DNA from: Impatiens glandulifera
Lineage: Eukaryota; Streptophyta; Magnoliopsida; Ericales; Balsaminaceae
NCBI RefSeq assembly: GCF_907164915.1
Contig: NC_061866.1
Location: 53,943,814 to 54,007,813 of the forward strand
Direction: 5' to 3'
DNA: 64,000 bases
Part shown: in pieces, positions 11,610-23,150 of the stretch
Layout of the letters: each line of letters opens with the position of its first letter
Position numbering within the stretch: position 1 is the stretch's first letter
Position numbers and translations under genes: made by a program
The notes under the pieces: generated by a model
Seen by the model: only the letters and a program-made list of their open reading frames with translations
Told to the model about the DNA's origin: nothing
Databases searched by the model: none

Positions 11610-13682
11610 GCTGCCGACGAAGATTGTTCATGTAATCCCTACATTTATAGCAAACAGAAAATCTGTTTTCTTCATAAAATATTTAGATCTATTGATTCAG
11701 AAAAAGTAAATTTCCCGTGATGAAATATCAAATCGGAACAGTGTGTAGTCACTTTGTCACATCATTAAAAAGTAATTTCATTCACGAAAAAGTAATAACA
11801 CTTAATAATATTAAATAAAAGAAATAATTCAATATTGTCATTCACATTATATTAGATAATAAATTATTTCAACATTAATAAAAATATTTTCATAAATAAT
11901 TATAAAATTATATTCAATATAATAGTATTGCTATCTGAACAGGGAAGAAATCTTCGCCACAATTGTTTTCGACCTGTCCTCCGTGTACACCCCCCATACA
12001 CAACAATGAGAAGCCCGCATGTCTGTCATGGAAAGACACTAAACCGTGTATGTGTAGACCAAAATTAAATGTATTTTAAATTTCCCTTTATTTAATATTA
12101 TATGAAATTATTATAACTGACATTAAGCGAACAAATATTCGCTCAAATGACTTGGCGGATCAGTATGCAGTCCTTTGTTTTGTCACATCATGCAGAAATT
12201 ATATGTCATCATTGAAAAAGAAGTGTGTTTTTGTATAAAACTCTATAAAGAAATCATTTCATATCTATGGATTCAGTAAAAGTATTAAGCCTGTCATGAC
12301 ATGTCAAATCGGAACAGTGTGCAGTATTGTTGTCACATCACAAAAAGTAAAAAATAGTATATTTTAATACAGTTGCAAATTATTTTTTTTTCAATTTTTA
12401 AACACATGCATTCATCTAATTATAGATGAAAAGAAGTGAACATATATCCGTGTTCAGTGAAAATTGCAAATTATGAGAAACTAATATGAAGCGAATAAAT
12501 CTTCGCTTGAATGAATTCTAAGTTGACGTACATGTGAAACACACAACCCTTATATTAGAAGACTCTGTACACCTGATGTAAGTACACCAACGCTTGTATG
12601 TGAAGACCAAAATTATGAATGAATGTGGGTGGAAAACACACGCCGCGAATAAATCTTCGCTACAAACCATTTTTCAATTTCTATCCCGTGGATCACATTT
12701 CATTTTTATTTATAATTCATTACCGACATATTTTTGTACGGTACATCATATCTTAAAGTAATCATTATACATCGAATCGGACCAGTCTTCATTATTTTAG
12801 ATAGGGAACATCATTCATAATTTATATATTGTTAATTATGTTTGATCTTATCTTGTTACACTTATTATCGAAACCAAAAATTTATATTAATAAATGCTGA
12901 ATACTACGGTCATAAATAAAAAAATTACATTTACTATAATTAACATTATATGAAATATTAAATTATTCATACATAACAAACATTATATTTATTACATGAG
13001 TGTCAAAGTAAAATATATATATTGTCATTTATATTTGAAAAAAAATTAATTAAATTTAATTGACAGCTCAATTAAAAATGAAATTAGTACAATGAAGCGC
13101 CAAAAAATTTTCCACCTGTCAAGTCAACTGTCACAAAGTCTCAGGCTTTGTGACGACGGCCAGTCAATCACTACCATCGAATCAAATGTCATTCCTTTAG
13201 ATTGGATACGATCTGTTAAATTGGAAGATCGAAGATTTGTTCGCTTATTCAGCATTGAGAAGCAAATAGTTGTTCATTTTGTGGGAATTTTTTTTCAAAT
13301 AATGTGAAACAAGACAGACATGTATTAAGCGAAGATATATTCGTACATTGCGGAGTTCTGCACGAATACATCCTCGACTATTGTAGTAGGTTACTTTTCA
13401 TAATGCATAATTACCTTTCACACTACAAGAGCGAATATCGCTTCGACTCGTACGAAGTTCATGAGAAACTCCTTATTCATGTTTGTGAAAACCGATACGG
13501 CCTCATGAAAATACATTCACACTAACAGTGCACTTTGCAAAGTAAAACTGTAAAACATCTGAAGCCCGAATCCGGCCGTAATACACCCAGGTTATTCTAC
13601 CATCTGACCTAGCGCTGTCGTCTCCGGCATTTCGACTACGAATCCATTTCTCTTCCGGTTAGTATCTTCTGCTCCAGCGAAA
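11610..13682. other. Intergenic repeats upstream of gene B, left arm
   Basis: The stretch contains the second copy of the direct repeat (about 12190-12700), further subterminal-type modules (about 11970-12150 and 12530-12660) and several GCGAATAAATCTTCGC palindromes (for example near 12491 and 12646). Between 13090 and 13525 two small ORFs occur, but the right arm does not keep the same frames, so I read this as the promoter and 5' leader of B. An ATTATTATA-rich stretch near 12700-13080 holds nothing recognisable. Confidence 0.6.
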
Positions 13683-16600
13683 ATGGTAAGAAGTGTTTAC
13701 GGTTGCATGCTTGTGTCTATTTCGTTTTCTTAGTTTAGGTCGTTCGAATCTAAATGTGACTTTAACATCTCAGAATCAGGATTCCGATATGCAAATAGTT
13801 CCATATACTGAATCCACGACTGAAGTGAACACACTAAGGTAATTACGCGAATGTTACAATTGTACAAATTTGACTATATTTGGATTAGGGAAGTAATCCA
13901 ATTTGCTAATGATAATGTAGTGTTCAACAAAGGAAAAGAAAACCCGATGCATCAGGCACGCCCACGACACCACTGGATATTCTGGCCAACGCGGCGAATG
14001 AAGCACTTAGTGAGAACCAGGTTCAGAAGAAAAGAAGAAGGACTCGTGACCCTGATGTCGATTTCAAGAGCAGAACCTCTCCATCGGGCCTTCATCACCT
14101 GATTAACAGGTTATCTGAAGAACAGAAGCAGGCTGTGAGGGACATAGGATTTGGTTCCCTTCTGTCACTTGGCATATCAAAATGCCCACTTCAATTCTCA
14201 CGGTGCATTGTGAGTCTATTCAATCCCAGAAGGAGGAGCATCGTCCTACACAGTGGAGAGGAGATGCAGATTGATGAAGAGGATGTTCAATGTGTATTGA
14301 ACATACCCAGAGGTGAATTAGTAGTGGCAGAGTGTTTAGGAAATCACACGGACGACAAGGTGTACAAGGACCATCTCACGGCGTGGAGAAGGAGATGGGG
14401 ATTCGAGAACAGTGGAGGTCCTTCAACCTACCAAATGCCTGACAAAATTCTACAGAACACAAAAGGAGACAGTAACTTCAAGATGGACTTCGTGGTGTTT
14501 GTTGTATCCAGTTTTTTGTGGACATCCCAAAATCCACAGTGCAGGTAAACCCAAAGAACCTAGCATTAATTCTGTGATCTCATTTAGAACTTCAATATCA
14601 TTTTAAATGGCTTGAGTCACTACTTTTTTATCTTCAGATTCAAAGTACTGAAATCCCTCCAGGATGTATCTAAAATCAAAGACTACAACTGGTGCAAGTT
14701 CACGTTAGACGGGCTAGTCGACAGTGTTTATAAGTGGAAAGCAAAGAAGACATCCTATTTCCATGGACCATTAACCTTTCTTTTGGTGAGTGTAGAAATC
14801 TATTTGCTGGAGGTTGTACATTCATAATTTTTTGATGACTTTGAACGTAACATTTATTTTTTCATGCTAATGTATCAGTTGTGCTACTTGGACCGTGTGG
14901 TTGAGTTCAAGGTAAACAGTCAGATCTCAAGGAGTTTTCCTATTTTAGGATGCTGGGACGAGAAGAAGATGTACGAAAGGGTTGAGTATGAGGCTGCACA
15001 GGGGGGGTTTGGACATGGTAGGGTGGTTGCTCGCATAGCCATTCCGAATGAGCAACTACCGATGCAACAAAATGTGCAGCCAACACCACCACAATCTGGA
15101 GATGACCATCCAACTGAGCATGTTCCAATTACACAAAACCTGGCGTCATGTTTGAGGAAGGTTGCGGCCGCTGCCGAAGAATTGGCACAAGGGGCTAAAT
15201 ATCTGAATGAGATGCACCAGATAAACGCCATGGAACTTGTACAGTCTGCATTTGAGCCATTGGCCACGGTGCTAAACTCCAATGCAATCCTGAGGGAAGG
15301 CTTACAGCGGAGTCTGGACCAAAAAAAGCAGCAGCCTAGAGGAAGTGGCATTAACCCCAACACAGAAGCCACCACCCAAGCGAAAGGCAACACCCTTCCT
15401 ACCAACAACCCTGCCAACACCAATCCAACGGCCCCATCGAACAAGAACACATTCACCCCCACCACCGAAACGAAGACAAAAGCCAACCACCCACCAACGG
15501 CCCCATCCAACAAGAGCACCCTTTCTCCCAACATCCAAAAAAATATCAACGCCGACACCAATACCCATCCTCTAAACACCCTAGACCACACACAAACCAC
15601 CCTCACACCAACACCCCAATCCCACAAGAACCCCATTCCACTCAAAACAGATACCAAAACCCCACCCCCACCCCCTCCAATGGCACAAGCCAAAGCCAAC
15701 CCCCTTCCTCCAATCAAAACCACACCCCCTCCAATGGCACAAGCCAAAGCCAACCCCCTTCCTCCAATCAAAACCACACCCCCTCCAATGGCACAAGCCA
15801 AAGCCAACCCCCTTCCTCAATCAAAACCACACCCCCTCCAATGGCACAAGCCAAAGCCAACCCCCTTCCTCCAATCAAAACCACACCCCCTCCAATGGCA
15901 CAAGCCAAAGTCAACCCCCTTCCTCCAATCAAAACCACACCCCCTCCAATGGCACAAGCCAAAGCCAACCCCCTTCCTCCAATCAAAACCACACCCCCTC
16001 CAATGGCACAAGCCAAAGCCAACCCCCTTCCTCCAATCAAAACCACACCTCCTCCAATGGCACAAGCCAAAGCCAACCCCCTTCCTCCAATCAAAACCAC
16101 ACTCCCTCCAATGGCACAAGCCAAAGCCAACCCCCTTCCTCTTCTCAAAACCACACCCCCTCCAATGGCACAAGACAAAGCAAACCCCATTCCTCCACTC
16201 AAAACCACACCCCCTCCAATGGCACAAGCCAAACCCAAAGCCAACCCAATTACTCCCAAAACAGAAACCAACACGAACACCAGCACTCCAACCACCCCAG
16301 CCTTGCCTCCTACCCAAATTATCCCAAAAAAAGAGGAAGCAGGACCTTCAAAGGCCTTAAATGTCCAAAGAAAAGCCCCACGAAATTTGAAAACTAATTG
16401 GTTAACCGATGTCATCAAAATCGAAACCAACAAAAACTCCCCTTCTTTGGCGATAGTTAAAAAGGAACCTGAAGAATGCATCTCCAGTCTACCACCGCCA
16501 CTTCAAACGGCCTCTTCTTTGGAGATAGTAAAGAATGAACCTGAAGAAGGCATCTCCAGTCTACTACCGCCACTTCAAACTGGCTCTTCTCGTCCAAACA

Positions 16601-17830
16601 TGCAAACGAAAGAATGGCTTAAAGCATTGGACTTGCCTCCAGCTTTGAAAACCCCACATTTCAATAAAATGTTTAGGGATGAAAAGAAACTAACAAACTT
16701 TCAGAAGATTTTTGTGGGTTTCGTATTTGCTGGAGGACTTGATCCAAGGTAATGTTTCCTGCAAATGCTTAATTATTCATAAAAAATAGGAATTGTACAC
16801 CATTTTGAAACATGTTTTGCTGTTTTCATGCAGTGAAATGTTATTTATTGCGGATAACCTATGTCTACACGTGACGCGCGGGGACATGCTGACAATGGCT
16901 GATCAAACCTGGGTAGACAGTATGATTATTGACGTTTGGTCATACATTTTGCACGACCTTTCTAGGAAAAATGTAAAACGTCGTTACAAGAAGATTTTCT
17001 ACACAACCGTGCTCACCGTAAGTTGTACTAGCACTGTTATTTATCAATTATGTTATTCTTGTGAGACTAAAGACTGCTGTAAACAGATTTTTCGTGAAGG
17101 TGAGATAACTACCCGAGACAAATTCAATGACAGGTTCTGTCTAGAAGCTCGGGCTTTCCAAATTTCGAAAATGGACCTCTTGGAAGTGGACCTCGTAAGT
17201 ACATCTCTGGGTGTGATACCTTATAATATCATTTACCACTCAGTTCAAATCTAATCTTTTTTAATTCTATCCACAGTTGTTTTTCCCAATCATTGATGAC
17301 AGACATTTCTACCTGGTTTGCTATAACTTCATACAAAGGCAATTTCAAGTAATTGATAACCGGCAGTCACCTATGCAATCGCCCTTCGAAAGAAGATATA
17401 AGAATGCACAAATCTTGGTATGACACTACAATTAAAATTTAAAATAGTTCAATTTTGGAATTCTAGTAGCAATAAAATACATTACATAATGTTGTTCGTA
17501 ATGATGTATCAGGATGACTACATTCAACAATATATGAACGACGTAGACCCCGTTCTTGCTAAAAAGTATGGCGGTTTGGAAAAGATTTGTTTGAAATTGC
17601 CATGGCAAGATTCAAAGAATTACACTGACTGCGGCATTTTTTGCATGAGACACATGGAGACGTATGAAGGTGAGGTGAATGGGTGGAAAACTGGCTTTGG
17701 CGTTAAAAGAAATGTAAGGAACCAAATAAAGACATTGAGGATGGAATATTGTTGACGTGTCATTGGATCGGAGCTCAACAAGGCCAGGAGCAAGGTCTAC
17801 AATTCCTGCCGTAAATGGATAAGTCAATGA
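13683..17830 (+). pseudogene. Ulp1/SUMO-protease-like gene B, left copy, frameshifted
   Basis: Nine exons: 13683-13685 (the ATG alone), 13774-13838, 13933-14544, 14638-14785, 14879-16748, 16834-17017, 17087-17194, 17277-17417 and 17513-17755. Exons 3-5 encode the DUF1985-like domain (EEQKQAVRDIGFGSLL). Exon 5 holds a proline-rich 18-residue tandem repeat. Exons 8-9 carry the Ulp1 core with His in DRHFYLVCYN, Asp in VIDNR, Gln in LPWQD and Cys in YTDCGIFC. The exon sum is 3374 nt, not a multiple of three. One C is missing near 15816 (CCTCAATC where other units read CCTCCAATC), which shifts the frame before the protease. A TGA at 17753-17755 is followed in frame by 24 codons that align with the C-terminal tail of gene A (SELNKARSK against SEHNVNRFK), so that stop also looks secondary. 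B is a diverged paralogue of A with matching intron positions. Confidence 0.85.
15676..16250 (+). repeat. 54-bp coding tandem repeat in gene B
   Basis: About eleven units of 54 bp begin ATGGCACAAGCCAAAGCCAA. In the ancestral frame each encodes the 18 residues MAQAKANPLPPIKTTPPP. The other forward frames and some reverse frames are also free of stops, so long artefactual ORFs cover this region. One unit near 15790-15840 lacks a C and shifts the reading frame. The right-arm array (24380-24780) has fewer units with more variation. Confidence 0.9.
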
Positions 17831-18655
17831 ATTAGGAACTGTATACATATTGTGTAATTAAATTTTACAAAGAATTTTAGTTCACATGAGTACAATAATG
17901 TACTCATAGACATGGGGTAATTAAACTATTCCTATAATTGTAATGATTTATTGTTACAATAAAGAATATGTTGTGTAATTTCAATTCTCAAAAATTTTTA
18001 CTTCACATCTTCACACTAATGAACATGTGTACATGCAGATTGTTTTTTATGAAATTTGATTTTCAAACACTTGTTCAATTATGTGTTAAATGAATAAATT
18101 AAGTGAAAGAAACATGAGCCGCATAAATATTCGCTTCAAAGACCTTTTCTTCATAAAATATATATGTGAAGCCTCAAATTTCATGAAAGAAATATGAAGA
18201 GAATAAATATTCGCCTCATTTAGGCTGAAGCGAATACATATTCGCCTCAAATTATTGTTCATGTAAAGCCACCATCTCATCCATGAGAAGCGGGATGACT
18301 TGTCATGTCACTGCACTTACCCCGACATGTAAATACCAGTTTCAACATAAATATCAATTTCATCAAACAAATATAAGGAGAATAAATATTCGCCCGAGAC
18401 ACGTGGTGAGGTTCAAGCGAACACATATTCGCCTCAGTTTTATGTTTCATTTTCTCCATTTGTAACTAAAAGGATACTTAATATTAGTTGACTGGGGGCG
18501 AATAAATATTCGATTGATTTGGGTGTTTTTAATTTTTTAGAAATGAATTAGTGTGGTCATTCATTTGGTATTTCATAAAACTTCGCATGCATACATTCGA
18601 CCTTATTCTTGGTTTCAAATACAACATACATACAATACTATATACATATCAGATT
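17831..18655. repeat. Iteron-rich spacer between gene B and the transposase
   Basis: The two genes converge on this spacer. It contains repeated palindromic GCGAATANATATTCGCC-type motifs (near 18110, 18190, 18230, 18380, 18415 and 18495) and one diverged CATGTAAA...CATGAGAAG module (about 18258-18330). No coding region is supported. Confidence 0.65.
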
Positions 18656-21410
18656 TCACATGAAACTGGAGTTCGATAGTTGAGATGACAAAAGAACAGT
18701 GAACGGAGTATTGGCGTCCATGCTGAAACTTTCGTCCCATTGTTGAGGAGTTGAGAACTGAGGAGTTGTCGTTGGCATTGCACTTGATGGCTGGAAAGGA
18801 ATATCAAATTTATTTAAAAGTATGTTATTATATGAATATTAATAACACAATTATTAGTAAAGAAGGTAAGTCAGCAATTTCATACCGGAATATGTGATTC
18901 ACTAGTTATTCTTGTTGATTTTCGTTTTCTTGAGTTCTTCTCCAGTCCACCTTTCCTTCTTTTACCAGACTTTGTTGGCTTCTTAGTTTTCATTCCTTTT
19001 GCTTGAACAGGGGCACCCTCGGTAGAACGTGATAAACCGGTTGGTGGAGTTTGCATATTTATACTCTCCTGCAATTTTTTATCCACAAACGTGCACTGGC
19101 TCAGCATGATTTCTTTGACATGATTGTAAGTGTCATCTCTTTCGGCTGCCTTGGTAAATAAATGCATGGACAACCCACACAAATCTCTGTATCTTATGTT
19201 ATGAAGCTCACTCGGATCAACATTAGTACTGTCCACGATTGGATCAGTTCCAAATATTCCATCTTTGGTTGTTCTTGTCCACCTCTTCAATATCAACGCC
19301 GGAGGAATCTTCAACACGTCAATCGTTGTGAAAATCTTTAGGATGTGAGCACACAAAATCCCTCCAAATTCAAATTTACAGCAGCTACACTCGATATTCT
19401 TATCGTCATTCTTATGAACTGTAACTGTATGAGAGCATCTCCTAGTGTGGGGTGTTACCTTGTATTTTCTGTGTGTGTCGACATCCTCTAACATTTCTAC
19501 ACCACAATCATGCGACATAAACCATTGTTGTTCAAAGCACTTAAAGACCTCTGGGGTGTAAACTTTGCAGGCATCCTTTAAGATCAAAACTGGATAGTTA
19601 AGACTTGGTTGGCTGGTAATTGATTTGAAATCAGCCTTCAACACATCATATCTTCTTTCATCGAGTAGTCTTTCAAAGTGTTTGAAAAATTCTAAATACT
19701 TGTGTTTGTCGGAGCAGTACCTTTTCAACATACTGTTCATACTCTCACTTCTCTGTGTTATCGTCATATCAGCACAAAACATTTGTCGTCCATACACTAA
19801 TGCCCACTTTCGCCTAATGCTAAACATGCGTTTCAACCAATCGTTGTTTTCAAGCCCGTAGTTTGTCAACATTTGATTCCAAGCTTCAACAAACTCTATC
19901 TCTTCTTCAAAATCATATATACACGAAGAAAAATCCTTAGAAAAATCTCTGAAATTATGGAACACCGAGCTAAGATGTATGGCTGCATTTTGAAATATGT
20001 GCCAAATACAGAGACGATGATTTGTTTCGGGCCATGTAGACGCCAAGGCCTTAGCCATGGCCGCGTCTTGATCTGTAAGAATGGTTTTTGGTTTTTTCCC
20101 ATGCATAGCTTTGGTGAAAGTCTCAAACAACCAATCAAAAGTCATCGCAGTTTCATCGTATAATAGAGTTGCTCCAAAAATAATTGATTGTTTGTGATGA
20201 TTGACACCTACAAAAAGCGCAACTGGACGACCTTCATTATTCTTCTTGTATGTGGTGTCAAAACTGACCACGTCTCCGAAGTATGAATAATCGGACCGCA
20301 TGTTGGAATCACACCAAAAAATATTCGTTATCAAATCGTCCGCATCAAGTTGAAAAGCATTATAAAAACCAGGATCATTGGATTGTTTTTTCTGCAAATA
20401 CTCTAATACACCCCCTGTTTCCCCAAAATTACACTCTCTGGTTCTTTTCGTGCGCAGGTAATTTTTGTAATCCTCAGGAAGAAAACCTAGATTCTCCCTT
20501 CCACCGATTTGTTTAGACATTAGAGCATGTGATGACTTAGGAGGAATTCCCACGTTAGTGGCCATCTCGATATGTAATCCTGCAACTGCAGAAATATTCC
20601 TATGGCATCTATACAGGTGAGTTTTCTTTGGACTTGCAAGAGGATGACTATGATCACTAATAAAATTTACCACTTGGAACTTTCCATTGTCTGCCCTCTT
20701 TATCCTCAATTTCGCTTCACAACAGAACCAAGTCACAGAACGTCTACGTTTCACATAGACATCACGTTTGTCCTTTCCCCGTTCACCCTGTGCACTACAA
20801 CAAAAAACTCTATCCAGTATTTTACCCTCCTTGTCTACATGTTTTGAACTGCGCCTTATACCAAATCCTATTAGTTTAGCGTATGCTAAGTAGAATACGT
20901 AGCCTTCTTCTTCACTCTCAAATTCTCTACCTAAAAGTGGAATTAAGTTGGCTTCGATGTCCTCCAAAGGTTGGCCGTTTCCATCGAAATTCAATTGACG
21001 ACGACAAGTAGCAGATTCGTTGTTCAGTTTGAACACGTGGAAAATAAAGGTTCAACTAACCAGAACTTGTAGATTATTGGAAAATGAAAACAATATAAGC
21101 GAAGAAAGCTTCACTTCAACAGTATGAAGATTGTAATATTAGGCGAATATAGTTTCGCTTTATAAGATATTATCTAAAAATATATTAGTGAAGAGATCTT
21201 CGCTTACATGTGCACTAAAAATATTGGAGAAGTTAAACAATGTTACCTTAAATCATTAATATCATTCTCGTCCATATCATTCTCGCTTATATGTGTTCCT
21301 TCCTGATAATCAAACAGAACAGAACATTTCATGTCGAGTATTCAAAAAAACATAGAAAAGGTTGGGACAAAAAGTAAAGAAGGTATAGATGACATTCAAA
21401 AGCATACCAT
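18656..21410 (-). pseudogene. FAR1/MULE-type transposase, probably broken at the N-terminus
   Basis: The main exon (about 21055-18886) encodes about 720 residues. Numbering from GTG at 21036: a FAR1-type WRKY-GCM1 zinc-finger region at about 40-135, then a MULE transposase core with Asp260 (VVSFDTTY), Asp322 (TDQDAAM) and Glu431 (RSESMNS) as likely DDE residues. A SWIM zinc finger follows (Cys550, Cys552, Cys562, His564). A last exon at 18790-18656 adds 44 residues ending NSSFM. Upstream exons are ATG alone (21410-21408) and 21302-21247 (MEGTHISENDMDENDINDL with the ATG). The only in-phase AG acceptor I find (21057-21056) is followed after one codon by TGA (21054-21052), so the spliced frame appears closed. 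The first downstream Met is at residue 158, behind the DNA-binding region. An unseen acceptor would rescue the gene. It binds element ends and catalyses cut-and-paste transposition in this family. Confidence 0.8.
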
Positions 21411-21977
21411 TTTATAATTTAGGAAGATGGATTGATATTATAATGAAGTCTCCGGCGAAGGAGAGGTCGATGGTAGACAATGTAGTATAACTCCGGCGAA
21501 GAAATGGTCGTACAGGTGAGAGAGAGAAGAGTACAAACTTTGTCTAGCTTAGCAGCATGGCTTGCTGCATGCAGCATTTAATGAAAAGGTGGCAGGTGTT
21601 AGGTGGCGGTGAGGTGACTTGTTAAAAAAATTATTTCATTTTAATAATTAAATGACAAAAATTATTATGAAATAAAATTAATAAATCAATCAATCAATCA
21701 GTAAGCGAAGATTTCTTCACATTATTATTTTGACAATTGTTTTAGAAATATTATTTTGACAGTAGTTTTAAAAAATATTAATTATTTATCAAATTTATAC
21801 TTCAAGTTATACATTATTTCTTAATGTTTCAAGATTTAGTTAAATATAAGGCTGATGTTTTAAAAAAAAACAATTCGAAGAACAAAAAAGATAAATCTGA
21901 AATCAAATATGACATTGAATTTTCAAGAATGCAAAATATTCAAATATTCAGTAACAAATTCAACCAACACATGTCTA
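21411..21977. promoter_or_regulatory. Upstream region of the transposase / downstream region of the BRCT gene
   Basis: Both neighbouring genes are on the minus strand. The stretch includes the transposase 5' leader and AT-rich DNA with one GCGAAGATTTCTTC motif near 21704. More GCGAAGA/TTCGCT motifs lie inside the transposase introns (21100-21200). No further gene is supported. Confidence 0.4.
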
Positions 21978-23150
21978 TTACAAAAACAAAGGCTGCAAAT
22001 CACAAGCAGCAATGGATTCTAGCAAGCTTGTGTGAGGAACACCAAACACATCCAAATATGTCTTCAGAGGATTCTCTGCCTCAAATACCCAAACAAGTTC
22101 ATTAGCATCGTGCCGAGACTTGTCGTATACAACTATAGTTTTGTCGTCCTCGGGCTCGACAAATGGATTCTCCATTTCTTTAGTTGTACCTCCTTCAGCA
22201 ATTACAAACCCCATAAGATCCAGTTTGTAAGCCGGGATGAATTCCCCTGCAAATATGAAGGTGTAACTGTCGAAGAGTTTCGGCAGCTGAAAGAAAATAC
22301 AAAACATTATTAGTAATCATGGACAATTGAATATCATATGGAGGAGTAGGAATAAGACAAAACTTACATTATTCAAATACCGCATTCTGCTAGCTCTTGG
22401 ACCGCCCACAGTCCCATGATTATCTCGCTGCACCTCGTATGGTTCCTCGTCCACGTAACAGTTAAATCTGATTGATGATTTTATCCCTGTATAAAAGCAA
22501 TAGGTGTTTTTAGTTTCATAGATGTGAAAATGAATATTGAGTTAACAGTAAAGGGTTAAGAATAACAGAGTCTCACAATCAATGGTAAGGACCCAACTCC
22601 CGTTCAATATGCCCTTCAATACTTTGATAGTGCGACCGCATCCACCATTAGAATCGGTGGATGCTATGACGTGGGTCACATCGTCTCGCCACCTCATTGT
22701 CACCGTGGCACCACATGTGTTAGCATATTGTTGCATCAAGTGCTGTTTAAGAACAATCATAAATATTTCAGTTAAACAGGATGAAAACTTAAACAATATG
22801 GAAAAAAAGGGAGAAATGTCACGAAGAGTACTATCTCTTCACTTGTTAATTGATTTGGGCATAAAATCCAGTCTTTGCCAAAGTTTTGGACGGATGCTGA
22901 GGCGGTTGCCTGCACGTGCATGAAAAAAAAAACGGTCTTTGTTAGTATGTACTAGGGTTTCATGGAAATAATATCCCAAAACATAACACTAGGTAATTTT
23001 TCCTAAATAACATTGATTTACAGTGAAGGTGACATTTTGAGAGTAGGGTTTCCTAAAGATTAAAGAGACAACAACATCACATAACAGAATCTAGTGTAGT
23101 AGTTCCATAATCCTAAATATGAAAAGTTACTATTCAGGAATACGTACCAT
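21978..23150 (-). CDS. Tandem-BRCT protein, captured BRCA1/BARD1-like C-terminus
   Basis: Five exons splice in frame to 227 residues: 23150-23148 (ATG alone), 22909-22823, 22742-22577, 22486-22368 and 22286-21978. The first BRCT spans GKDWILCPNQLTSEE, then GATVTMRW, VTHVIASTD, GRTIKVLKGILNGSW and VLTIDWIK. The linker YVDEEPYEVQRDNHG and the second BRCT (PKLFDSYTFIFAGEF to ESIAACDLQPLFL) are close to plant BRCA1/BARD1. RING and PHD parts are absent. Host BRCA1/BARD1 BRCT pairs bind phosphopeptides or chromatin in DNA repair and meristem-gene control. Here the usual Lys/Arg of NG(K/R)W is Ser and the Ser of the first-domain loop appears to be Asn, so phosphate binding may be lost. Those two comparisons are from memory. 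Introns are retained, pointing to DNA-level capture. It lies upstream of the transposase on the same strand. Confidence 0.85.

Larger units (their letters stand above)
2311..16951 (+). repeat. Left arm of the long inverted repeat
   Basis: This 14.6 kb arm matches the reverse complement of 23681-52731 once the retrotransposon and its 140-bp flanking duplication are removed from the latter. Homology begins at the T of TGCAGTTCAGATC and ends inside exon 6 of gene B at G16951. Exons, introns and intergenic repeats are all shared, so the duplication was at DNA level. The arms differ by scattered substitutions and small indels. For example, the 96-residue ORFs differ at ten residues. Confidence 0.9.

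Noticed and set aside
13092..13525. Two ORFs upstream of gene B
   Set aside because: The right arm (41114-41530) breaks or changes both frames, and the region consists of subterminal-type repeat words, so it looks like promoter and leader.
14920..16481. Several long minus-strand ORFs rich in Gly, Val, Leu and Cys over gene B
   Set aside because: They are antisense to the 54-bp proline-rich coding repeat, which is stop-free on several frames. The same happens at 24151-25522 over the right copy.
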